Positions 54,550-64,000 of a DNA stretch of 64,000 nucleotides are shown piece by piece. This DNA comes from Eublepharis macularius (taxonomy: Eukaryota; Chordata; Lepidosauria; Squamata; Eublepharidae). The stretch is from the NCBI RefSeq assembly GCF_028583425.1, contig NC_072790.1, positions 157,722,397 to 157,786,396 of the forward strand. The letters run 5' to 3'. The notes beneath the pieces were generated by a model that was given only the letters and a program-made list of their open reading frames with translations, was not told the DNA's origin and made no database searches. The position numbers were made by a program, and so were the translations under genes. Numbering within the stretch: the stretch's first letter is position 1; the number at the start of each line of letters is the position of its first letter.

Positions 54550-54845
54550 AAAATATTTGTACTCCGCCTTTTTTGCCCCAACAGAGTTTACAAGCAATAA
54601 TTAGAAAATGGAGGGGGGGAGGTAATCCGGTTTTAATCTATAGATATTTACTTTCCTCCCCCCAACGATACCTGCTGTTCATATCCCATCAGAAGCCCTG
54701 GCAAAACATTGCAGCGCCTCCAGAAGATCTCCAGCAATGGAGCTCTCTATCTCTTCAGGGAAACCGTTCCACAAAGTGGGGGCTGTGATGGAAAAAGCCC
54801 ATGGTGGCTCTGCTCAATGCAAGGCAGGCCACCCTAAATGAGAAA
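54550..54845 (-). repeat. L2-type LINE 3' region, reverse orientation
   Basis: gtactccgccttttttgcccc, cagggaaaccgttccacaaag and gaaaaagcccatggtgg occur in the order typical of the reversed L2 3' region, as at 8090 and 57100. Confidence 0.5.
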
Positions 54846-55790
54846 ACAGCCAGCAGTTAGCAGCTTGAAGACTGTAGCTGGTACACAGAAAAATACAAAA
54901 TGTATATATAACAAGTTGATTATACAGCACCAAATACACCCAATAAAATTAAGAGGAATCACAACAGCATAAACTGGACATGTCATTAGTGAGAACCTAT
55001 ATTCATTTGCAGAGGAGGGGGCCCAAAGCAAAAAGAGGGGAGGGATTATGAGTGAAATAACAATAAAATCCAGCATTATCCTATGTTTTAATTGATCTGT
55101 ATAAAAAAGCAGTGTCAACCAGCAGAAGTAAAAAAAGGAAAGCAGCAGCTTCTTCCCTACAATTTACCAAATTATTCAAAGCAGTCAAAATAGCCAAATA
55201 AACTATGCAAAGGCAAAGCGCATCATTTAATTTGCTTGATATATGCAGGCTGCAGATTTAAACATATCTGAGAGCAAAACGTAAAGCACGTTGTGGCTGT
55301 GATGCAACAGGAAACCAGAGGTGGATCTAACTTTTACCCAGATCAAGGTCTTGACTGGGTACTCCATGTTTTTTTCTGAGTTGGCCAAGTGGAAGGTATT
55401 GGTTGCTGCCTTCTGCATGACCATGAGATTCAAATACCCTCTACAAGTTAATACCAGTATGTTTAGGATGAAAGTGTGATGCCCTGCAGTATATTCAAGT
55501 GTTGTAATTAACTAAGAAAGAAACAGTATTATCATATAAGAACATTGACTGTGGGAAGATTATTGGACAATGTATGTCAGGGGTAAAACTAGTTTTATTT
55601 TCCCTGAAACTAAATTTTAATTCATAAACACAGCTGTAAATGTGGGGCCAAATACCTCCCATTCTTGCCAGTACAATACAGACACTTGACTGAAAACTTG
55701 AAGATGATCTTTTTAGGGAAACAAGTACAACCAATTCAGTTATTTGAAGTCTGAGGAAAGTATCTCATCATTATATGTTGATTAAAAGAA
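54846..55790. other. No recognised feature
   Basis: Non-coding DNA; no repeat was identified. Confidence 0.4.
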
Positions 55791-55794
55791 CAGT

Positions 55795-56038
55795 GTAACA
55801 ACAACAACATTCGATTTATATATCACCCTTCAGGACGACTTAACATCCACTCAGAGCAGTTTACAAAGTATGTCATCCCCACAACAATGAACACCCTGAG
55901 AGGTGGGTGGGGCTGAGAGAGCTCCGGGAATCTGTGACTGACCCAAGGTCACCCAGCTGGCTTCAAGTGGAAGAGTGGGGAATCAAATCCGGTTCTCTAG
56001 ATTAGAGTCCCATGCTCTTAACCACTACACCAAACTGG
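55795..56038 (-). repeat. tRNA-derived SINE, reverse orientation
   Basis: It is the same family as 26696-26948: cgatttatatatcacccttc, gactgacccaaggtcacccag, ggggaatcaaatccgg (reversed B-box) and cttaaccactacaccaaactg (reversed A-box). Confidence 0.8.
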
Positions 56039-57085
56039 TAACTGATAACCAAGTCAGTAATATAACCAGCATAAGCCACTGTAGAAAAAGCCATTCTTAA
56101 ATAAGTGCTTAACCTTAAAAAAATTAAACGTGTAATTGAAGAAGCAACTCCATGAGTTTAGAGGACTTTTTGTTTGGACTTTGTATATATGAAAATTGAA
56201 TACACCAGCAGTGGGGACCAAGAAGTTCCAATCCTACAAATACATACATAAATAAACAAACAGACTGTTCTCTCTCTGAGAACCTGATTTTCCTTTTGGC
56301 CAGCAGCTCTTCCAGTATCATTCTAGTTGACAATAGCCACTTTTACCAGGAGCATTTAGCAATGGTCAGATTGGCAATTAGCATCTGGTCAAACCTTAAA
56401 TCTAATATAATGCCTGTATGAAATTGGGTCTCAATCTGTTTTCTCAGAAGACAGTACAAGAAACATGCATCAGAAACCAAATACATGTTTATTCAGAAGT
56501 AAATTTTATTGGGTTCAAAATGTCTGTCTTTTTTTTTAATCACCAGTGCATCAAGATTCCCTTTCTGTCATTCTTTACTGATGGACACATGCTCCTATGT
56601 ATTGGCAAAGCAAATCTTGATGCAACTTGTGTACAGTCATATGAGGTTTGCTTTGGGAAGGGGCAGTATTTCATTAAAGCACATGTGGTCTGTGAAATTT
56701 GGAGGAAAGCAGATGATACAGTGCAGGAATCCTGGTGCACTGATTCTCACTTGTGAAGCTGATTGAGCTGTTATGTAGTTACAGTCTTTCAAATAAAACA
56801 GTGGAACATACAAATAAAACAGTATCATATTGATACTGACACATTGCTCACTTGTGTGTGACTTATATCCAAGTGAAACTGAACAAACATATTTTCCACA
56901 CAAAGGACAGGCATGTGTAGTTTCCCCATTGCTGCTGAGGCTGTTAATACAGCTTAGCAGCAATGGGGCTTCCACATGGCATGTTCCTTAGAGTTTTCCT
57001 GCTCCAGTACCCCCAGTCACCCTACCATCACCAGGGCTTTTTTTTTAAAATCAGCAACTGAATATTGTTATGTCGATACAGCATT
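56039..57085. other. No gene; one possible MITE end
   Basis: ccagggctttttttttaaaa at 57028-57047 resembles the end of the MITE at 57425. Nothing else stands out. Confidence 0.35.
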
Positions 57086-57089
57086 TTAA

Positions 57090-57424
57090 AATGTATTTAA
57101 GACATATCTGTGTCATCTTTCCGCCCAAATAGGTTCCTAAAGACAGAAAATATTTAAACATTAAGACATTTAAAACATTAAAGCTGCATTAAAATAAGGT
57201 CTATACAAAATACTTAAACAAATCATTAAAAATACATAGACATACAAACACACATAATTACGTAAGTAGGGAGGAGGGCCAATAAGAGGTTTTGAGGGTA
57301 CACCAAAAAAAGTTTTCACCTGCTGGTGGAAGAAAACAATAGAGGGAGACGACAAAATATTTTGGGAAGGATGTTCCAAATATTAAGTGCCATGACTAAG
57401 AAGGTCCTTTGTCACTTGTGTAGC
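57090..57424 (-). repeat. L2/CR1-type LINE 3' region, reverse orientation
   Basis: tctttccgcccaaataggtt, the A-rich stretch with cattaaaaatac, ggaaggatgttccaaatatt and tgactaagaaggtcctttgtc follow the same order as at 8090-8580. The MITE 57425-57735 interrupts it. Confidence 0.5.
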
Positions 57425-57743
57425 CAGGGCTTTTTTTCTGGGAAAAGAGGTGGTGAAACTCAGTGATGGAACTCAGGACCGCACAATGATGTCACTTTGG
57501 GTCAACTGGAACAAGGGGGGAGTTTTTAAAAGTTTAAATCACCCTTCGCGAAAATGGTCACATGGCCGGTGGCCCCGTCCCCTGATTTCTAGACAGAGGG
57601 GAGTTTAGATTGCCCTCCGTGCTGCCACACGTAGGGCAATCTAAACTCCCCTCTGTTTGGCGATCAGGCCATGTGACCATTTTCAAGAGGTGCCGGAACT
57701 CCGTTCCACCGTGTTCCTGCTGAAAAAAAGCCCTGTGTGTAGC
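57417..57743. repeat. 8-bp target-site duplication TGTGTAGC
   Basis: TGTGTAGC lies at 57417-57424 and 57736-57743, exactly flanking the MITE. Confidence 0.9.
57425..57735. mobile_element. hAT MITE with inverted ends CAGGGCTTTTTTTC
   Basis: Left end CAGGGCTTTTTTTCTGG and right end GAAAAAAAGCCCTG are inverted repeats. An inner palindrome is formed by gaggggagtttagattgccc (57597-57616) and its inverse (57637-57656). With its 8-bp duplication this fits a small non-autonomous hAT element. Confidence 0.85.
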
Positions 57744-57837
57744 TACAGAGAGTGGGGTAGGATTGCCACGCCTCCCTACTTTGAAACTGGGGGGTAGGGG
57801 GCCTCCTCCTTCTTGTTCTGTAATTCCGTAAGTAGTG

Positions 57838-58662
57838 TGAAATAGATAGTTTCTCTGGTTTTGGTTAACCCATCCAACGTATCATCAGTGATCTACAACC
57901 CATCCTGGAAAATGATGCCTCTCTCTCAGAAGCCCTGGGTGGAAGACCTTTCCTTGCCTACAGACAGCCCCCCAACCTGAAACAACTTCTCACTTACAAT
58001 CATGAATCGACTAGCAGAGTCACCAGCACAGGTACCAGGCCCTGCAACAGACCCAGATGCCAGCTCTGCCCTTATATCTACCCAGGAAATACAATTACAG
58101 GACCCAATGGCGTCAACTATACTGTCTCTGGCTCTTACAACTGCTCATCCTCCAATGTGATATATGCCCTCATGTGCCAACGATGTCCATCTGCTCTGTA
58201 CATTGGACAAACCAGCCAACCTCTGCACAAAAGAATAAATGGACACAAATCTGACATTAAAAATGGCAACATCCAGAAACCAGTGGGAGTACACTTCAAT
58301 CTACCAGAACTTTCCATCAAGGACTTAAAGGTCACTGTAGTTCAACAGAAACCTTTCAAAAACAAAATCCAACGGGAAGCTGCTGAATTGGAATTCATAT
58401 GTAAATTTGACTCAGTCAAGATGGGATTGAATAGAGACTATGAATGGTTATCTCATTATCAGAAGTAACTGACTTCCTTAACAGAAGCAAACTGATCTCC
58501 GTATCAGAAGCTACTGTTTGCATCTACTCCTCCCTCCCCTCCCCACTTATATATCTGACCAGTTTCGAAAGCTTATGCTACAATAAAGTTGGTTAGTCTT
58601 AAAGGTGCTACTGGACTCTCTTTGATTTTGCTACTACAGACTAACGCAGCTAACTCCTCTGG
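57838..58662 (+). mobile_element. Penelope-like element, 3' portion with GIY-YIG endonuclease domain
   Basis: The piece covers the end of the element: the stretch before the endonuclease (PPNLKQLL, CNRPRCQLCP), the GIY-YIG domain and the shared untranslated tail (ggttagtcttaaaggtgc, ctactggactc, gactaacgcagctaac). The element is strongly 5'-truncated, with no reverse transcriptase core. The hammerhead-like motif of the sister tails is largely lost here. Confidence 0.85.
58157..58468 (+). pseudogene. GIY-YIG endonuclease domain of a Penelope-like element
   Basis: The domain nicks target DNA to prime reverse transcription in Penelope-like elements. The translation MIYALMCQRCPSALYIGQTS carries the Y...YIG pair. 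It is followed by LHKRINGHKSDI, with the conserved arginine and histidine region, and later by AAELEFICKF with the glutamate helix. It stands alone without the reverse transcriptase and is a fossil piece. Confidence 0.85.
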
Positions 58663-59155
58663 ACCTACTATTAAAGAATTCTTCCTTTTGAACCATTTGC
58701 TGTTCCTTCTTCATATGGGAGAAGGCAATCCTTCAGCTATGTTGGCTAGCACCTTGAATTGGGCCTGGAAGCCAATTAGGACCCAATATAAATGGAACAA
58801 GAGTAATATGGTCCCTCTCCAATTAACATTCTGACCATAGCATTCTGTACCAACTGTAGCTTCCAGATAGTCTTCAAGGACAGTACCACATAGAGCGAAT
58901 TGCAACAATCTAATCTAGATGTTATCAGGGCATGCATCATAATGGCAAGAGCTTTTCCACCCAGGAATGGCTGCAGCTGATTCATTAACCAAAGCTGGCG
59001 AAAGATACCGCTGGCCATCACTGCCACCAGTTTATTCAACAGGATACTCAGGTCCAGCAGGTCCCCTAAGCTACAAACCCGCTGATTTAGGGTAAGTGCA
59101 ACCCCATCCTGGACAGAAGATATCCCATTTACCAGCTCAAACCTTCCTCCCACCA

Positions 59156-59531
59156 GTAGCACCCACTGCCAGCGCCAGGGTTTCTGGCACCCGCAGCCAC
59201 CCCCATGTGCATGCGCACGCAGTGCGCGCGCACACCCCCTGGACTGTGTGATGATGTCATCATGCAGCAAAGCCGGGCCCATTGGCCAGCGGGTGGCTGG
59301 GGTGGTGCACAGAGGCTGACCGCGCTCCGCACACCGCCCTGGCCGCCTGCCATGCCTGGCCAGCTGCACCCGGCTGGGGGTGTGTGGTGGCAGCGGCAGC
59401 GCGCGTGGGGCTGGCTGGCTGCAGCAGCTGCGGGCCAGGCACGCCAGCTCCATGGCATGTGCCTCCGCCCCCGGCACCCCCTCTGGTGCCCGCCTCACCG
59501 CCTCAATGGTGGCGCCGGCCCCGGTAGCACC
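59156..59531. repeat. 8-bp target-site duplication GTAGCACC
   Basis: GTAGCACC lies at 59156-59163 and 59524-59531, flanking a GC-rich MITE inserted in the L2. Confidence 0.85.
59164..59523. mobile_element. GC-rich hAT-type MITE, 360 bp
   Basis: The left end cactgccagcgccagg and right end ggtggcgccggccccg are roughly inverted. The 8-bp duplication points to hAT. The base composition is far above the flanks, with many CpGs (gcgcacgcagtgcgcgcgc at 59214). The interior encodes nothing convincing. Confidence 0.7.
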
Positions 59532-59545
59532 TCTGTTTTGTCAGG

Positions 59546-60060
59546 ATTAAGTGCCAAACTAGAAGTGCAGTTTTTTAAAAGATAACCAACTCATGTTCCC
59601 TGCAGCCACACAGCAACTATGGGAAATGGCTGTTAAAAAATATAAGAGAGTACAAATAGGCTTGTAATGCCACTACAGGAATGGGCTCAAAATGCAGCCA
59701 TTTTCCTATGCCAAAATAGCATCAAAGATAGATTTTTCTCCATTATTGTTGTTCCCTGTGGAGTATTATGTGCTTATGGAACAGCAAAAACAGGGAAATA
59801 CCTCCCCCGATTTCAGTGTGGGAAACAGTTTGGGGGGGGAGCCCTTCCTCGCACCATGGCAGCTTTCCGAGTCCAGTTGGGCTCTAATTTATTTTTTACC
59901 AGTCATTGCTCACAGTTGTTGTGTGGCTGTGGGGTACTCACACCCAGCTCTTTAAAAACCTTGGTTTTGAGGTTGAGCTTGTTCTCTCTCATCCATCCCC
60001 AAACCGCCACCTGTTCAGTTTTCCCAATCTCCCTGGGATTTGCTGGAAGTGCAAGATGTA
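59546..60060. other. No recognised feature
   Basis: Non-coding sequence without a named repeat. Confidence 0.4.
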
Positions 60061-60061
60061 C

Positions 60062-60212
60062 ATATGTGTAACAGGTTCTCTGAATTCCCAGCTTTCATTT
60101 TTAAAGAAGTAAGATATGCCTTTTCCTTTATCTCTGTAAGAAAGTGGGCTAAAGACTTACTTTTCAGTTAATTGGAAAGCTGGGAATTCAGAGAACCTGG
60201 CAGTTATACATA
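60062..60212. repeat. Foldback repeat with 24-bp perfect arms
   Basis: aggttctctgaattcccagc and the next four bases (60073-60096) are exactly inverted at 60175-60198. Looser pairing extends outward (atatgtgtaac against gttatacatat). A third arm copy lies at 62730-62750. It is probably a small MITE. Confidence 0.65.
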
Positions 60213-60690
60213 TTGCTGTAACATTATAACCATATTCAGTTGCCAATCACATCAAAAATAAAAGTCCTCCATGACAGAGGGAGGAAATGGCTACTGCAGA
60301 AATGGGGCAGGGAAAATGGCAGCTATGTGGGTGGGACCAAGAAAATCTGAACTTTCCCACATGCACAGCAGCCATTCAGGCTTTGCTACAACCTTTCCCA
60401 ATCTTCTGCAGCAAAACAGGTTTGGGAAAGATTGGGGGAAAAGCCAGGGAAACCCTGGGAAGTATACAGATCCACCACAATGCACCCCAGTAGCATCAAA
60501 TCTGGGGCAAATAAGCTGTGCAGAAACCTCCTAAGTAGCATACGCCCTGGAACTTCAAACCACCCAGAGAAATGCGGAGCATGCAACATTGTTGGCAGTG
60601 GGACTGTGTTTCCTTGGAGAAGAACTGGTGTGATTAAGCCCAGATAGAAGAAATAAATGCACTCCTGAAAAAAATCAGAGGTTTATTGTA
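60213..60690. other. No recognised feature
   Basis: The stretch has short open frames on both strands that resemble nothing I know. It may be repetitive. Confidence 0.35.
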
Positions 60691-60692
60691 GC

Positions 60693-60890
60693 ATAGGGTT
60701 GCAAGATCCTCTTACCTCTTGGCAGGAGGGGGCAAGACCCAGCATTCACCTTTTTTCTTTCCTTGCATGTGTTATACGCGAGTGCCCCCATGCAACATAA
60801 TGATGTCACTTCCAGCAGGCCTCTTCACCTGCCTTTCCCTCACCACTGGCCAGGGAGTAGGGAATCCCCTGCCTCCACTGGGGAGCCTAG
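60693..60890 (+). mobile_element. Non-autonomous DNA-transposon fragment (gttgcaagatcc end)
   Basis: It opens tagggttgcaagatcctc and contains ataatgatgtcacttcc, as in the fragment at 33105-33510. The right end is not recognisable. Confidence 0.45.
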
Positions 60891-63765
60891 AGCAGCAATA
60901 TGCAGAGGAAATTAGATGAATCATGAAACAGAAGAGGATCTGTTTGACCAAAGAACCGTAAGGGTCAAACTTGACTCAGAAACTTAGTTGCAGAGCACCC
61001 AGTAGGAGAGGCACAACTTGCAACCATGGAACTTGTTACAGACTTCTTCAAACTACGTGCACTTGTGGACCAGAAATTGCAGAAGTAACTGGAGGTCTGG
61101 AAGTATATCAGGCGTACCTGGCTGCTTTCACATCAAGGTTATTTTCCAAGGTAGTCTGGTTACTGTTGCGATTTCATACCTAATGTGCATTAAAACCCTC
61201 CCCTCACTGTGTTCTCATGTGACCCTCAGGATTCTCTGCCTATCCTAATTTTTTAATTTTGAAAAATATGGATAACACAGCATAGAAATAATGTAATACC
61301 TTTAAAAACATTTTAAAATATCTTACCTATTTGCAGATACTGCTGATGAGCCCCTCCCCCCTTCCTAAAAGGCAAGGTGAGCTGATAGTGATTCTCTTCT
61401 GTTTTAAAAAAATTAGCATGAATATTACTGGATAGGAATAATGCAATACCTTTACAACTTTTTTATTAAAAAAAACCTTGTCCTCCAGCAATCCCCTGCT
61501 CTCAGTCTAAAAGGCAGTCAATTCTCTTTAGTTAATTTCTGCTGGGTACTACAATGGCTAATTATCTATCATACCTGAGTAGCTCTAGGCAAGGAAACTA
61601 GACAGATTTATAACATCTATTGATGGCTAACAGCCATCACTGGTTAAATTAAACCTCCATGTTCAGTGGCAGCAGACCAGTTGCTGGGATGAAGCAGAAG
61701 GAAGAAGCTCTTCCCTCATTCCCTGCTTGCAGGCTTCCTGGAGGCATCTAGTTAATCACTGCAAAAAATGGAAAACTTGACTAGATGAACATTTTGGTTT
61801 GATCTAGCATGGCTTTTCATGTTTTTTGTGGACTGTCTAGGGTCACAAAGAAAATGCTTCTACTGATCAGATAACTGGATAAATAATAGGGAATGCCTCA
61901 CTTTCATGTCTGGCTTGAAACCTGACTACAGTTGGAAAGAGCGTTTGGCTAGATCACTGTTCTCATGAACCAAGCGGCTCTCTGGCAATTCTCATTGAGA
62001 TGTTAACAAGTCGATACTATACAGAGTTACTCAAGTCTGAACCCATCAAAATCTGCAAAGGCTTGTATCAATAATATCAGACCAGCTTCCCTGAAAGGCA
62101 GCTTGTTTACCACTACCAGTACCCACCTAAAATCTAGTTATAGATGTTTAGTGTGTTCTGAAGTACACACTTGGTTGACTGGAATGGTGGTAAGTCTCAA
62201 CAGAAATGGAGATAGCACGCATTGGAATAGATTTTTACAGATGTGGAGTCAAGTTTATTTTTTCTGCACATGCATTACATAATCAGGATCTTCAAGTAAG
62301 GGTCATGACATCATCAGTGGCATCACCAGCATCATAGCACATACACTGTTTATTTTTTGTGTGTGCTTATGTCAATAGATTAATATAAGGATTGCATTTG
62401 TTAAAAAAGATTGAAAAAGAATGCATGGGGAAGTCTTTGCACGAGGAAGTCTAAAAGGGGAGCAGCTCCACCACCCATATGTAATTTCTGATCATCCAGG
62501 AGGTGGATGCTGCACCAGTGGGGCAAATTGACCGCTGTTGGGACAAAGCTCAGAGCAGCAGCAACTATGTGCTTTTCAAACCATGTTGCTTTTTCTGGCA
62601 CCAGAAGTGGCTACACCCCCTCCTCCCTTGGGCCACCAAGGCTTTTGCAATTTTTAAAAAAAAATCAATGTAATATTGATAGATTGACCTAAATTGTAAT
62701 AATACATACGAAATAATACATACAACACATTCTCTGAATTCCCAGCTTTCCTTTCCTTAAAATATCAAGAGGGACTCAGGGCTCTCTGCAAAGTTTTTAT
62801 GTTGTGTTGCAGTGTTTCCCCCCCCATCAGTTGCAAGGGTTTTTGTTTGTTTAAAGGCATTTTTAAAAAATTAAAATTCAGTGAAAAAAGGGATTGGTTG
62901 CTGTTCAACTAATCAGGATTCGGGGGATAGAGGGGAAGGCAAAAGGCAGGGCCAGGCCTCACACTGAAGAAAGCATTCTGCACTTTAAAAAAGTTGCAGT
63001 TTGACTTCACAGGAAAAAAAATTATTGGGTATGTGTGCAGGGAGAAAAGCTGCAGAAAATGTGGGGAAAGATCGATTCTGTGGCAGGTGCGGCCTTTCTA
63101 CATGCAAAATGCAAAAAAAAAAGTCTGGGAAGCAGTTTGGAGACTGAATCGGGGCATTTTGACTTTGCATGCAGAACTCTGGAGAGAAACTCATGCAGTA
63201 TGGCGCCAAAAATCCCCATGCGGTATGGAGCCAAAAATGCAGTATGGCGCCAAAAATCCCCATGCGGTAAAGACCAGAGATTTGTTTGAAAGTTTCAGCA
63301 AATTATGTGAAAAGGAGTGATCTGGTAGACATTAAATATTTGTATTACCAAAGGGTTAAGAAAAAGACTTTTCCAAAAAGTTTTTAAGAAAATGTATCAG
63401 AAAGAGGTCACATGGGCTGGTAACTAGATGTAGAGAACAGGTAGTAATAGATAAGTTTTCAAGACAGAGGGAAATAGTGAGGTCTCCTAAGTACCACAGT
63501 ATCAGATCTGTGTTGTTGAATTTACTAAGAAATTAACTAGAACAATGAGAGAACGGTGAAGCAGAAAAACATTGTCTGGAAAATACCCAGGTATTCATGG
63601 TGGTGAAATCCAAAACAAACATGGAAGTGCTCTAAAAAAAAATCTCTTTAAACTTCATGTATTGGCAGCAAAATGACAGACATGGTGTTCTGTTAGTTCT
63701 GTTAGTTAGTGCTGATAGAGTGTGAATTGGCTGGGACTACCCAAGAAAGATTTTATGGTATGATC
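60891..63765. other. No gene recognised; short tandem repeat at 63195-63270
   Basis: Mostly AT-rich DNA. 63195-63270 has a 44-bp unit repeated about 1.8 times (gcagtatggcgccaaaaatc). Nothing else could be assigned. Confidence 0.4.
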
Positions 63766-63767
63766 TC

Positions 63768-64000
63768 ACTGAAAAACATCTTGGTGCAGTTACAAAGGCA
63801 AATTCAGTGTTTGGAATTATTAGGAAAGGCAGAGAAATTCTACTAATGAAAAGACATTTGGAGCATTTTAGTTTAGAAAAACAGAGAATAAAGGGAATGT
63901 AACAGAGACCTGTACCTTTACAAAAATTAGCAGAACTGTTAAAAAGAAGCTGAAAGGGAAATCCATAGAGGATGCTTGCAAGGTATTTAAAAACATACTA
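63768..64000 (+). repeat. CR1-like LINE fragment running off the window
   Basis: The forward translation gives EKHLGAVTKANSVFGIIRKGREILL and then LEHFSLEKQRIKG. These resemble the CR1 ORF2 end (VRRANGILACIRRG, then LFSLEKRRLRGD). It is decayed and truncated by the window edge. Confidence 0.5.

Larger units (their letters stand above)
58700..59545 (-). mobile_element. L2-clade LINE, reverse transcriptase C-terminal part, split by a MITE
   Basis: The minus-strand translation gives VQDGVALTLN, VCSLGDLLDLSILL, LWLMNQLQPFL, MMHALITSRLDCCNSLYVVLS and KLQLVQNAMVRML, matching L2/CR1 reverse transcriptase (usual ALVTSRLDYCNALY and KLQLVQNAAARLL). The start LNPDKTEVL is seen at 59545-59524 just outside the MITE. 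Confidence 0.8.

Noticed and set aside
58776-59498. A 240-codon open frame on the minus strand
   Set aside because: It is a chance fusion of the GC-rich MITE and the interrupted L2 reverse transcriptase.

Overview
The window is vertebrate nuclear DNA, most likely from a squamate reptile (a lizard). The strongest evidence is two copies of the squamate-typical Sauria SINE (30717-30985 minus, 50918-51232 plus). It is supported by abundant L2/CR1 and L1 LINE remains, Penelope-like (PLE) debris and hAT-type elements. The species cannot be told from the sequence alone.

Two host genes can be read exon by exon, and they converge tail to tail, as COX20 and HNRNPU do on human 1q44. COX20 (plus, CDS 31944-37025, four exons, 117 aa) encodes a small two-helix inner mitochondrial membrane protein that chaperones COX2 during cytochrome c oxidase assembly. 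HNRNPU (minus, CDS 53734 down to 43976, fourteen exons, 830 aa) encodes the nuclear matrix RNA/DNA-binding protein with SAP, SPRY, ATPase-like and RGG regions. Each starts in a CpG-rich promoter (about 31560-31990 and 52740-54010). The two genes have unrelated functions; only their neighbourhood is conserved.

Layout: 1-395 is the right end of a non-autonomous hAT element inserted into the transposase end of a BED-finger hAT transposon (396-3824, minus). A hairpin MITE lies at 4128-4309. After mostly unannotatable DNA comes a 2.2-kb foldback hAT element with a perfect 8-bp target duplication (8626-10816). A PLE-derived foldback element lies at 12820-13130. From 16143 to about 26500 an L2 LINE is split by a 5'-truncated L1 (13-bp duplication) and by a second block in which one L1 appears to sit inside another. 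SINEs and PLE tails follow up to COX20. The intergenic span 38.2-42.9 kb holds a SINE interrupted by a second PLE foldback. HNRNPU is followed by 10 kb of L2, hAT MITE, PLE and CR1 fragments.

The most unusual signal is a set of hammerhead-ribozyme-like motifs. Two foldback elements each carry a divergent pair (12820-13130 and 41263-41543), and two PLE tails carry one each (31314-31352 intact, 28306-28344 decayed). All share a CTGANGA box, a hairpin, a GAAA box and a two-base-pair palindromic helix III, plus one extra base before helix II. Hammerheads in PLEs are known in general; the paired, foldback, separately mobilised arrangement is what deserves a closer look.
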